From Colius striatus (Eukaryota; Chordata; Aves; Coliiformes; Coliidae), in contig NC_084776.1 in assembly GCF_028858725.1 (NCBI RefSeq), positions 558,001 to 622,000 on the forward strand: 64,000 bases of DNA. Reading direction: 5' to 3'. Below the pieces are notes generated by a model, which saw nothing but the letters and a program-made list of their open reading frames with translations, searched no databases and was not told the DNA's origin. Position numbers and translations under genes: made by a program. Positions 24,101 through 34,637 of the stretch are shown here, piece by piece. How positions within the stretch are numbered: the first letter of the stretch is position 1; every line of letters starts with the position of its first letter.

Positions 24101-27100
24101 TCCTGCAAGACACAAAGCTGCTCTGAGCACCCAGGAGGAACCTGGCTGCCTCCTGCCCATCTCCTCACCCCTTGGGCAGAGCATAGCGCAGAGGAGTCAT
24201 CCTAAACCAAATCAGAGCCAAGAAACTTTGCCCAGGCCAGCTGCCTTGTGTGGATCATGCACGAGGTGAAGCTGGCAGGCTGCAGCGCAGCAGCACGGGG
24301 CTGCTCCTGCTGGGTCCTGTCCCCAGGGTCACCCTCTGCAGAAGGGGTGCAGCAGCCTGGCACGTCACCTCTGCACGGGGAGGCCGGGGCTGGGTCTGAT
24401 GGGCTGTGGGCAGAGCGGCCCCGGGGCCCCTTCACGCCTCAGCGAGTGACTGGAAACCTGCTGCCGTCAGCTCACGGCGGCTGGGACCCCCTAATCCCCG
24501 CTGGCACGGCCTGACAGCTGACAACAACACAGCCTGATGGGCCCTGTGGCCAGACAGAGGGGCTGAGGCTTGGGAAAACAGAGCTTTGGAGCAGCAGCTC
24601 AGGCTGGGATCTGCTGCTACCGCTCCCAGGAACTTGGAGTGCCCTGGACAGCCACCAGCACCCAGGGGCCGGGCTGCTCTGCCCTGTGTCCCATGGCTCC
24701 CACCCGGCACGAGGAGGGGAGGGGGCTCAGCAGGGCCCCGGGGGTGCTGCTGCCACACACAGGACTCACCTCTCCTCCGTGGACCCCAGGTTCTCGATCT
24801 CATTCGTCACTTCTGCTATCTCATCTTTCAGACGCTGCGGGGAGAGAGCACATGAAACAGGAGGGGCCTCTCCTCCCTCCCACAGCCTCCAGCCCCCCAG
24901 TCCTGGTGGCAGCCCCTCCCTGCTTCCTTCCACCCCAGGGCTGAAGCAGCTCGGGGGGCTCTGGCTGCACCCCCTGCTAATCCCCTTGCAGCGCTGCCAT
25001 GCTCGGTGCGTGCAGGAAGGAAGAGATTCAGAGGATAACAACATTACCCCCTAATCCCTTCAGATCATGGCCAGCATATGGCAGTAATTAGCCTGTGCTG
25101 CCCTAATCGGGGCCACGACTGACGAGTGTCCCAGATGAGCACTGACCCTGCAGCCGCTTGCCAGGCCACTGGCCCAGAGACATGGTCCCTGCCCATGTCA
25201 GGGAGGGGCTGGCACTGAGGTGCTGCTGCCCTGTGCCATGGGGAATGGCACAAGTGCAGAGCCCAGAGCTCTGCAGGGCACAGGAAAAGCTGCTGCTGCC
25301 TGGGTCTGGCTGGGCAGGGGGCTGCAGCCCGGCCATGGACCCCTGGGACCCTCTCCCCCCTCCTGAAGTCCCGCAGAGGCAGTGGGGTGGCACATCAGGG
25401 GCTGTCTCACAGCAGTTGCTGGCATCTGCCCCACAGGCCCAGCTTGCCCTGCCCTGCACTTCCAGCAGCTCCATCTTCCACCCCTGAAGGTCCATGAGGT
25501 CCCTCCTGGGCTGCAGGGAGTCAGAGGCTGGCAAGCAAAGGGGATGAGAGCACAAACCCAACCCGCAGCCCTGCCTGGGCCTGGCTCCTGCTCAGGCTCT
25601 GCAGGTGTGGGACACTGCACCTCATCTCATGGCTGCTGCAGACAGCCCTGGCCAGGGCAGCCTCTCCTCCCCACCTCACCTGGGCCACCCTCCCCTTCCC
25701 CAGCAGCTGGTGAGGGGACCCTGGACGGGGCTGCAGGGACCCTGCCCACTGACTCTCCCTGACAGGGGACAGCCCCAGCAAGAGGCTGCCGACAGGGGGC
25801 CGTGTGTGATCCCTGGTGCCACACCTGTATGTCAGCCAGCAGCTCCTGCTTGCGACGGCGGATGTTCTCCAGCTCCTGGCACTCCTCCGGGGTCAGGTCA
25901 CTGGGCACTGAGCAGAGACACATCCAGGTCAGAACATGTGGCCATGGAGATCCTCCCTGCCTGGGGCCCGTCAGGAGCTGAGCTGCTGGGTGCCCGCAGG
26001 AGCTGGGCTGGTGAGTGGATCCTCGGCCCCGTGCAGCGGGCGAGTGGCACCAACGGCATCCCAGGCACGCGAGGGCCGGGGCAGCGGGGGAGCCGGGCAC
26101 CGCCGGTTCCTGCCGATTCAGCCCGCGGCGCCTGGGCAGCGAGGCCAAGCACAGCCCCTGGACCGGCTCCAGCGCTCCTCCCTCCGGCCCCAGCCCTGCC
26201 ACGGCTGGTTTCACTCCACTCTACCCCAGACAGGCCGGTGGCGGTGCCCATCCCGGGCCTTGCTATGGCTGGGCAGCTCTGCCGTGCCCCACAGCACCGG
26301 GCTCCACGCAGACCTGGGTCAGGTCACATTGGGCCAGCCACAGAGCAAACCAGCTTCTGGCTGCCCTTGCTGCCCCTCCACACTGCATCTGTCCTTCTGA
26401 GTCAGGGCTCGGAGCTGGGGCACCCTCCAGACAAACCCTGTCCCCTGTGACAGAATCACGGAATGGTGGGGGCTGGAAGAGACCTTCAGAGCTCATCCAG
26501 TCCAACCCCCCTGCTAAAGCGGGTCTCACCTAGATCAGGTCACACAAGAACGTGGCCAGAGGGGTTGTGAAGACCTCCCGAGGAGCCTCCACAGGCTCCC
26601 TGGGCAGCCTGGGCCAGGGCTCCCTCACCTCAGCAGTGAAAGAGCTTTTCCCTATGCTTAAGCAGACGGACACCCCGCAGCACTCACCCCCAGACCACCA
26701 CCCGCAGCTGCCGGGCCATTCCCGCTGCTCCCCGGTGTGTGACCTGCTGCTCTGCCCCAGCACAGCCTCCCATTCCTGTCCCCAAGGTCACGGCTCCTGC
26801 CCCGGCCAGCGGCTTCCAGCAGCCCCCAGCACCCACACCACGGTCACCCACCGGGCCCCACAGCACCGGCCCCTCGTGTCGGCTTCAGCCCGGGGCTGCC
26901 GCTGCCCTCTCCTTCCCCCGTGCTCCCGCTCCGCTGCGTCCCCAGGGCCGTGGTCTGCAGGTCGCTGCTGCCGCCAGCCCCCAGCCCGGGCTCACCCGCA
27001 GTGCCAGGGCCGCCGCGTGCCCTCGTGCCCCGGGCTCAGCCCCGTGCCCCTGGGTGACGACCACACAAACCCAGCCTCTGCACTCAGCCCTTCCCCGGCT

Positions 27101-30100
27101 CCCTCAGGCTGGCTGACGAGCTTCCTCCCTTTCAACACCCCCTGCCAGGGCTGGAGGCAGCCTGGGCTTGCGACACCGACCCTGCAGACGCCGTGGCAAC
27201 ACTTCCCAACAGTGCCAGCCTCTGCTGCCAGGGAGCACGAACCAGCCGACCCAGCGCACGGCACCAGCTTAAACGCTACCAAAACTTCACATCCGCGAGG
27301 CCTGGCCTTACCCGTGCACCCCAGCACCGCCCCTGCGCCCCGGAGCCACCCCCTCAGCCCCTCCTGCCCGGGGCACCCGGCAAGCCCCAGCTCGCTGCGG
27401 GGGCCCAGCTGCACCACACAACCAGAAACCTCCCAGTCGCTGGCTGGAGGCAGCCGAGGCAGCCGAGCCAGCCCCGGCAGCAGCAGCCCCGGCAGCAGCA
27501 GCCCCGCTCCCCTTGCCCACCTGCGAGCGGGCAGGGGTCTCGGCAGGCCCCAGGGCAGCTGCGGCAGAGGACGAGGCACCGCAGGGTACAGGGGGACGTG
27601 GGGTCTGTGCCGGAGCCTGGGAAGGTCCTTTGGGTCCCTCCCCGAGAGCACTCGTGACACCAGCCCAGCCATGTCAGCAGCAGCCAGAGGAAGAGAAACC
27701 CCAGACGCAAGAGCTTTTCTGGGGAAGGAAGCGGGTGTTAACCCTTCCCTGGCGCTGTGCACAGCACCCACCGCGCCCAGCCGGGCCGAGGGGCCGCCAG
27801 CCTGGCTGCGGGCATGACAGAGCCATGGGGATGGGGAGGCTGGGCAGGCACTCGCTGCCCCGGCCTCAGCCCAGCCCAGGATCTGGGGCACAGCAGCCCC
27901 CAGGATGCCAGCACGGGCACTGCTCCCTGACAGCATGAGGCCCCAGGGGTCCTGTGCAGCAGCAGCAGCGGGGCATCGAGGGGCACCAGCAGCACTCAGT
28001 GTCTGCCCAGGGCTCCAGGGTTGCCAGGGCTGTGGTGGCTGGGAGCAGCAGCAGCACCATGACCCCTCTCCCACCCTGGCCAAATCAAAGCCCCTGAGAC
28101 ACAGAGACCACCCCACTCAGCCCCTGCACTTCTCCCCACGCTGCTGCCCGAGCCACGCAGGCACAGGAGTGAACACCCAGCCCCCACCTGCCTCCCCCTC
28201 ACCCCTGTCCCAACAGCCTCCCCCTCACCCCTGTCCCAACAGCCTCCCCACGCCGAGCTCACCGCTGCCCTCGGCCCTCAGCACCATCCTGGCAGCCTGT
28301 CTCCTCCAGCTCCCTCGGCTGTGCTGGTGCTGCCGTGGTTGCCTGTTTCGGGGCGCGGGCACCTGCCCGGTGCTTCCCGGTGAGTCAGGGCCCTGCGGAG
28401 CCAATGAGCTCCGGGGCTGCCGGGCCGTCATCCGGCCTCGCCAGGAGCCAGCAACACCCTGTTCCTGCCCGACCGCGACAGCGCCTTAACTCCTCTGCTC
28501 CCAGCTGGGCACGGGGCAGCCAGGGCCCTGCTCAGCCCTGCGCTCGGGGGACGTGACGTGTTGGGGTCTCAGCCCTTTCCTTCTGTTGGGGCACTAGACC
28601 TGGCACATCCTGAGCTCACTGCCACAATGCCAGGGTCCCCTCCACTACCTGGGGCCCCTGCCCCAGACCTTCCCCTGCAGGTCCAGGGCCTGCCTGGGCT
28701 GTAAGGATGGAGGCTCAGGCAGGACCAGGAGGAGCTGGGGTGACCACTGGTGCCTGCTGCCCACTGCAGACTCCACAGCAGCTCACAGGGCCAGACAGGA
28801 CCAGAACCAGAACCAGGAGCAGGGCCAGGAGCAATGCTGGTCCCCACAGGAGATTGCTCCCTACTCCCCTTGCTCTAGGGTGCCTGTATGGACCCCACCA
28901 TACCAGCACAAGACCTCTGTGCCCCCAGGACCGTGCCTGCTGCAGGAACAAAGCCCTGCCCCGTCCCTGTCCCTGCCAGCTGCCTGGAAAGGCTGCGTGA
29001 GCCTCGGCCACCTTGACTCAGCTAAATGCTGCTCAGCAGCGTGAAATGGAGACACAGCACCCAGGCGCCAGGAACAGCTCACAGGGAGGGAGGCCTTCAC
29101 GCCAGTCTTTGGCCCACAGCTCCATGGCAGCACCAGCCAGTCCCTGCCAGCCCGTGCCCCAGGGGTACGCAGAGCCCGGGCCGAGCCCGCGGTGCTGCGG
29201 CTGCGCTCTGCTGCGGGCGCTGCCGCCCGCTCCTGCCGTGCCCCTCGGCCGCGGGGACCACAGGGCCCCCCGAAACTTCCTGCCCGTCTCAGCACACCAC
29301 ATCCTGTTTGCAGCAGCCTGTGCGCATCCTGGGTTGCGTCAGCCCCATCCTTCCCCACCGACAGCCGAGGTGCGTCAGGAGAAGGGTTTGGGGGAAGGCG
29401 GCTCCAGGAAGGACCCTCCCAGGCGTCCGGAGCACACGGCCTCGTCCTGGCACAGCGCTGCCCATCATCCTGTCGCCCGTCACCCTGCTGCCCGCGCCCA
29501 GAGCCCGGCTGGGAACTCAGCCCCACAGCCCTGCCTTGCTCCCCAGCACCTCCAGGCCCCTGCGCTCCCCACGACAGGCCCTTGGCCCACAGAGTGCCCA
29601 GGACAGCACTGGCTGGGCTGCGCCCAGAGCACAGCCTGACGTGCCCCACGGTCACTCCTCACTGTGCTGGGCCTCAGGAGGAGCAGAGCCACTGCCGCTC
29701 GGCCTCAGCTGCCAGCAGGGTGCTGGGCTGGCTGGAGGGGTCTCACAGCTCCATGGCCACCCCGCAGCCACCCCCAGTCCCACGCTCGGGCAGGAACCCA
29801 CAGACAGCAGCAGCAGCTCACGCAGGCAGCCAACCCTCACCAGCTTCCCCCGTGCAGCAGGCCCTGGGCTCTCCCACACACAGTTTGGTTTGAAGAGCTG
29901 CCCTGGGCTGCCCTTGCAGCCGCATACACCTGCAGCTGTGATGGGGGCTGAGCTCTCGTGCATCGCCCAAGGCAGGGCAGCAGGGCAAGGGGCTGGGCCA
30001 GGACGTGCCACAGCCACACTGGGTGTCTGCGTCCCCCCAGCCATCACCACTGGCTCCCAAGCACCAAACGCCGGTGTGGGGCAACGCCAGGCGAGGCAGC

Positions 30101-33100
30101 CAGTGCCAAGCCGGGGCCCAACAGAGGCCTGAGCCCGGGGAGGCCGGCGGCGCCTGGGGAAAGGAGACAGCAAGGAGCAAGAACTCCGTGCTGCCGTCAG
30201 CAGGAGCCGTACGCAGCCACATGCGCTGCCGCGGGGAGCCCCTGGCACGCAGAGGGGAGGGCATGGGGCGCCTACCTGCCTTGGCAGCCACCGAGGGGCA
30301 CAGGAAGGCCTGGAAGCTGGAGGCGCAGAGCTCGCTGACCGTCCCCATGCCGCGAGGTGCCGCGCAGGACGCCGTGGGCTGTGCCGGGCGGCCGGGCAGC
30401 GTGCAGGCCGCGGAGCCGGGGACGGTGGCTCTGGCAGGGGAGCTCCAGCCGCAGGAGCCCACGCACCAGCCGCAGCCAATCCCCGCCTGCACCACCGCCG
30501 CTCCGCACCCCGGCTCCGGCCGGCGGCTCCAAACCAGTCGGAGGACGGGGAGTTCGGGAAGTGCCGGGCAGCCCCCCCGGCCCCGGGCCGCCTGCCCCCG
30601 GCAGCCCCGCTGCCCCCGCGGGGGGCCGGCACCCGGTATTTTTAGAGCGGTTTTATCCCTCCGTATTAGAGCATTAAGCATCGGGAGCCGGCGGTCGCGT
30701 AGCAACCGGCGCTGCATAAAGGAAGGTGCACCAGGAGACGAGGCGGCTCCGGCGGGGCGTGGGGAGCTGGGGGTGCTGCCGTGGCCCCCGCGCCCAGCAC
30801 AGCCCCAACAGGCTCAGCCTGTCCCGGAGCCGTGCACGGACAGGCCCTGCCGCAGGCTGGCGGCTGAGCCCCAGCAACGAGCTGCAGCTCCTGCAGCACG
30901 AGGGGAGGGTCCTGCCCTGGATCCCGACCTCGGGGGCAGCTGAGGAGGGGGAGGAAGGCACAGCCCTCCCACCTTCCAGTCCCACTGCACCCGCATCCCC
31001 TCAGCCCCACAGGCATTAAGCAAACCCAAACCGGATCAACAGCTCTTTCCCTCAAACCAGGAGCGATCCCTGACGCAGGGCACGGCCCTGAGTAACAAAC
31101 CCCAGAGCCTGTTGGGGCAGGAGGCAGCGTCCCGCAGGCAGCTCGGCTGCCAGGAGCCAGCGGGGTCTGCACGCTTGCCCCCGCAGCTCTGGGCACACTG
31201 AGCTGGGCAGGCAGCGGGGAGGAAGCCATCCCCATGGGCAGGAGGGGACCCTGGCTCCTAGGAGAAGTCTGATTGCAGATGGGAGGAAAGGTAGAGGAGA
31301 AGGGCAGCTCCAAGGCTGTGAGGGCAGACAGGCATCCACTGCTGACGTGACTGACCTTCTGGTTTCGGCACCACTTCCCCTTTCCCAGGGCCTGAAGCAG
31401 TGGTTGCCACAGCACTGGGAGCCACAAGGGCAGGTGAGAGGAGTCAGAGGGACGAGGGTGCTGAGCTGGGCCCATGGCGTGGCAAGAACCTCTCTGGGGC
31501 CTGGACTGACCCCTGGAGAAACCCCACACAGCAAGGGCCAGGCACAGCATCTCCCCTGCTGAATGACCCAGACACCCTGACCCTCACACCCTACCTGGGC
31601 CAGGGAAGGTGTTTACAAACACTCTGAGGCCTCGCTCCTCCAAAGCCTGTCTCAAAGTGGGGCTTTGGAGAGCAGCTCCACCCCCAGCAGAAACGTCCAA
31701 CCCCCCCCAGTGCACAGACAGGATGGAAAAGCCGCTCAGGGACACACAGGCCCTGCTGTGTCCCTGACACCTGATTGCTCAGTATCAGCAACGTGGATTG
31801 TCATTCTCTGCTCCCAAGCATCTCAGGAGGGGAAACAGCTAGTGGCCTCTTCTCAGCACAGTGCTGCCCAAGCTCAGACAGCTCCTGGATCTGCTCTCTG
31901 AGCCCCACACCATCCCTGCACTGACTCTGTGTCTTCAACAGAGGAGTCCCAGAGCTCTACAGAGAAGCCTCTCCTCCAGCCAGGCTGGGACACTCACCCA
32001 GGCTCACCCCTGCACCACGCCAAGGACAGGGCTGGTGCATCACCCACAGCTCCCCTGGCAGCATCCTCCCTAGCCTTGGCTCCCTGGTGCAAAGATGCCT
32101 CTGTAACTGCCCTCCTGCCCAGGCAGCGAGTCCCCTAGGCACAAGCTGCTTTACAAGAGGCTGCACGAGCCCCACTTAAGAGAAATCCCTTAATCCCCAG
32201 GCCAGAGTGCGTAGTAATCCCTGGGGCGCAGCAGGATTACCAGTGCTGCCCAATGCCCCTCACGCTGGGGCTGGGCCCAGCTCAGGACCGGGTGCTGGGT
32301 TGGGATTGTGCTCCCCTCCGCTGCTCGCTGGTGCTGCAGCTCGAGGGCAGGAGCAGCTGGGATGGATCCCACGACAGCAACGAGCTCCCGTCCAGAGACG
32401 TTGCCCAGCACCACTGTGTTCGGTCAGGCCCGCTCCAGGGGTCAGGCCCGCTCCAGGGCTGGGTTTGGCCTCAGCGTTGTGCCTGGGGGGAGATGCTGGG
32501 AAGGGGGTGGGAGCGTGGCCCCGTGCCCTGGCAGGAGCGGGGGGAGCCCACATCTGTGCCGCCAGCTGCTCACCCCAGGATTTGCTCTCTGCTCAGGCAG
32601 ACGGTGGGAGAGGGGCTGCAGACTGTGGGGCAGACACTGGCGTCAGCACAATTCCACCAGCCAGAGCCTCCCCACCAGGCACCCACCGCACTGAGGCCTC
32701 AGCCAACTGTCCTGTGCAAAGCCAACAGAGCTCAAAGGCTCTGGGATGGCTACAGGTTGTGATACTCCCATGACCGGGGCAGCAGTGGGGGCTGGGAAGA
32801 GGCTGGGCCCTGCAGCCCCCACGGCGCGGGGCTGTTTCTGATGCTGAACGCAGGAGGTGTTGCAGGCGGCTCTGGAAGCAGCGAGAGGCTGCTGGCAGAA
32901 TCGTTCCCCACACTGGGGAGCATCCAACACGCCTGTGCCAGGCCACGCTCCAGCAGGGCTGGGCACTCGCGCCTTATCACACACAGTAAACTCCCCACCA
33001 CCCAGCACAGTCACGGCTGGGCTGGAACAGAGCCTCCTAATCAGCTGCGTTGCACAACTGTGGCAGGCAGGAAGCCGGCCCGAGAACCAGCGCTGCCGGC

Positions 33101-34078
33101 AGCACCCTGGTGACCTTGGCTCCTGGAAAGAACGGTTACCAGCACAGCTCATGGCATCAGGACCACGGTTTCAGATCTCACCCTGATAGACTCCAGCTTC
33201 CCCCCTAACAAAACCCTCACCCGCAGCAAACACACCTGCAGACCCACAGGAACCTGCCTCAGCGGGCCGAGGCACAGGCAGCGCCTTCCTGCCCCATCCT
33301 GCTCCTCAGCGCTGGGAGGGAGTGCTCTGCAGCCACGGCGGAAAGCAGGGAAGCAACCGGCAGGTGCACGGCCGAGGGGTCTGGCAGCCCCCGAGCCACC
33401 TCACCACACCTGCCCCGGGCGCACGCTGGGCACTGCTGTGCCACACACACGCTGCCGAACCGGGGTGGCTTGTGCGCCATCCACACGAGCCTGCCCCGCG
33501 GCTCTGCAGCCTCAGCCCGCAGCGGCAGCAGCTGAATACCAAGTGTGAGCGGCGGAGGGAGGGAGCGCAGGCAGCGCGTCCCGGAGCGCAGCGGCACCGA
33601 CGCCGCGGGCAGCCCGTGAGCCGCGGCGGCTGCGCGGGGCCGCTGGGGCTCAGCCGCCGCGAAGGACGAGGCCGCGGCGCCGGGGAAGCGGAGCGCGGGG
33701 GCTCGGCGACGGGGTGGACCCGGCCCCGCAGCCCGGCCCGCGGGCACCCGCCGCTCGTCTCCCTCGGCGCTTCCTCCGCCGCCCCGCCCCGCCGATGCCG
33801 CGGCCGCGCGTGGGCGATCCCCGCTCCGGCACCTGCGGGCGCGGGTCCCGCCGCCCTCCGCCGCCCCTCCCGGCCCAGAACCGCCGGCCCCGCTCTCGCC
33901 CTTGAGCGCGGCTCGGCACAAGCCTTCCCCCCTCCACCGCAGCCCCAGCGGGAACCGCCCCGGCCCCTCGCCCCGCCGGCCGCACGCTCGGGGCCGCGGC
34001 CTCGGCGCTCCCGTGCCCCCGCGGCGCGGGTCGCGGCCCCCCCGGCCCGCACTGACCGTATCCGCCCTCCTCCTCCAT
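18135..34078 (-). CDS. CYTH1: Cytohesin-1, ARF guanine-nucleotide exchange factor (complete, 398 aa)
   Basis: CYTH1 loads GTP onto ARF1/ARF6 at the plasma membrane and regulates integrin adhesion and trafficking. Coding exons: 34057-34078, 25825-25907, 24770-24834, 24036-24102, 23809-23927, 23392-23472, 23166-23278, 22947-23095, 22729-22840, optional 21559-21561, 19007-19083, 18774-18845, 18400-18554 and 18135-18213. They total 1,197 nt with the microexon, that is 398 aa plus stop, equal to human CYTH1. Parts: an N-terminal coiled coil (about 10-60), the Sec7 domain (about 70-250) with catalytic Glu157 in [10 protein letters not shown], the PH domain (about 260-377) and a polybasic tail ([13 protein letters not shown]). 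The start reads MEEEGGY, against the MEEDDSY I recall for human; codon 8 is split across an 8.1-kb intron. Introns are GT-AG and no damage was seen. Confidence 0.96.
19625..20905. repeat. 39-bp minisatellite, 33 copies, in a CYTH1 intron
   Basis: Thirty-three head-to-tail units of 39 bp, each containing CTGGGGCTGTGCTCTGCCCT, differ only at a few fixed positions (AGAGCCT or AGCCCCT, TGTGTGTG or TGCGTGTG, CTGGGG or TTGGGG). The unit is 13 codons long and free of stops in all six frames, so it creates very long spurious open frames on both strands. It sits between the microexon and the second PH-domain exon (intron 19084-21558). Confidence 0.97.
21559..21561 (-). other. CYTH1: CYTH1 three-nucleotide microexon (GAG, adds one Gly to the PH domain)
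   Basis: On the minus strand a pyrimidine-rich tract ending CCCCCAACTCCAG is followed by GAG and then by the strong donor GTACGTAC. The upstream exon ends CTC-G and the next begins GAGGCCGC, so skipping gives LGGR and inclusion gives LGGGR without changing the frame. Cytohesin genes are known to have exactly this diglycine/triglycine choice; the diglycine PH domain prefers PIP3, while the triglycine form is less selective. Inclusion is needed to match the 398-aa human protein. Confidence 0.88.
22729..24102 (-). other. CYTH1: CYTH1 Sec7-domain exons and start of the PH domain
   Basis: Six exons (24036-24102, 23809-23927, 23392-23472, 23166-23278, 22947-23095, 22729-22840) encode [21 protein letters not shown], the ARF-binding groove [21 protein letters not shown] (quoted by key words), the catalytic-Glu loop [15 protein letters not shown], and [20 protein letters not shown]. 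The last exon crosses the Sec7-PH linker into [12 protein letters not shown]. Residues are almost identical to mammalian CYTH1, as expected of a constrained GEF. Confidence 0.92.
26449..26664 (-). mobile_element. CR1 LINE 3' fragment
   Basis: The plus strand begins ACAGAATCACGGAATGG and continues GGCTGGAAGAGACCTTCAGAGCTCATCCAGTCCAACCCCC (cited as the core of the match), then CAGCCTGGGCCAGGGCTCCCTCACC and AGTGAAAGAGCTTTTCCCTAT. This is the reverse complement of the 3' end of avian CR1, which ends in ATTCTRTG-like repeats, so the element is on the minus strand with its 3' end at low coordinates. It is 5'-truncated and diverged and carries no coding capacity. Confidence 0.85.
30276..30348 (-). 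other. CYTH1: Candidate alternative first coding exon of CYTH1
   Basis: On the minus strand an ATG at 30348 opens [10 protein letters not shown]..., 24 codons plus one base, and stops at the donor AAGGCAG|GTAGGC. That leaves phase 1, exactly what the shared second coding exon (25907, starting TG CCC AGT) needs, and would give ...[13 protein letters not shown]. The segment lies in a local CpG cluster with TATA-like ATAAAA sequence about 310 bp upstream on the same strand. It is not known to me as an annotated isoform; the support is phase, donor and context only. Confidence 0.4.
30350..30730 (-). promoter_or_regulatory. Intronic CpG cluster, possible internal CYTH1 promoter
   Basis: This is a dense CpG block inside CYTH1 intron 1. 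Reading the minus strand, it contains GGATAAAACCGC (TATA-like, near 30650) and GTTGCTACGCGACC (near 30691-30704), which resembles an RFX X-box half-site. It lies directly upstream of the candidate alternative first exon at 30276-30348. Confidence 0.4.
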
Positions 34079-34240
34079 CCCGCCGCCGCTCCGGCCCCGC
34101 CCGCACAGCCGCGCCGAGGCCGCCACGGGCGGCGCCGCGTGACGCGCCGGGGCGGAGCCGGGGAAGCCCCGCCCCCCCCGCCCCGGCCCCGCCCCCCGCG
34201 AGCGGAAGGCAGCACGTGCGCGTTGCGGCCCCCCGGCAGG
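33560..34240 (-). promoter_or_regulatory. CYTH1: CYTH1 CpG-island promoter and 5' end
   Basis: This is a very CpG-rich stretch around the CYTH1 start codon (34078), with multiple GC boxes (CCCCGCCCC) between 34140 and 34200 and the sequence CACGTGCGCG near 34213. No TATA box is evident, which is usual for a housekeeping-type promoter. It abuts the USP36 polyadenylation signal at 34251-34256. Confidence 0.7.
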
Positions 34241-34250
34241 CGCCGGGTTC

Positions 34251-34256
34251 TTTATT
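34251..34256 (-). other. USP36: USP36 polyadenylation signal (AATAAA)
   Basis: The minus strand reads GGGCAATAAAGAACCC, about 380 bp after the USP36 stop codon and just 173 bp before the CYTH1 ATG. It is the only canonical signal between the two genes. Confidence 0.65.
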
Positions 34257-34563
34257 GCCCGGCGAAGTGGCGGCTGCGCCCCGGCCCGCGGGGTGGGCGC
34301 TGCTGCCTTCTGCGCCAGCGCGAGGCCGCAGGCCCCCGGGGCGAACGGTATTCTCACAACAACCGCTGTGAAGAGAAGGCGGGGGGCGGGGGTCGGCGGG
34401 GGAAGAACAGTCCGGGAGAAAAACGTGATGAGGGAGGGCAGGCGAGAGGCAGGAACGTCCGGGTGAGGAGGAGGAAGGACGGGGTAGCAGTCCAGCAGCA
34501 GCTCCCAGGACAGCACTTCCCCACATGTGCCCTGTTCGCTTGCTGAGGGACGCAGGTCGGGTC

Positions 34564-34636
34564 CTGGGAGGAAAGGAGCAGCGTTAGCACCACTCCAGGC
34601 AGCCACCCCCCCGACCCCGACCCCCACCTCGCTCAC
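34564..34636 (-). other. USP36: Very short (73-bp) intron in the USP36 3' UTR
   Basis: The stop codon TGA (34640-34638) is followed by one G and then the donor GTGAGCG. A textbook branch sequence TGCTAAC and a pyrimidine-rich TCCTTTCCTCCCAG acceptor end the intron at 34564, leaving a final 3' UTR exon of about 34235-34563. The stop is so close to the junction that the intron would not be expected to trigger nonsense-mediated decay. Confidence 0.5.
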
Positions 34637-34637
34637 C

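Larger units (their letters stand above)
25908..34056 (-). other. CYTH1: CYTH1 intron 1 (8.1 kb), contents
   Basis: This intron holds a CR1 fragment near 26449-26664, a CpG-rich block near 30276-30730 that contains a possible alternative first exon, a 27-bp direct duplication near 28184-28246, and a short 18-bp duplication near 32422-32458. Many long GC-driven open frames exist here on both strands, but none shows a recognisable domain or splice pattern. I see no other gene in it. Confidence 0.6.

Noticed and set aside
26552-27817. A 421-codon plus-strand open frame in CYTH1 intron 1
   Set aside because: It starts inside a CR1 fragment and continues in GC-rich, Pro/Ser/Ala-biased sequence with no domain, no splice pattern and no start context.
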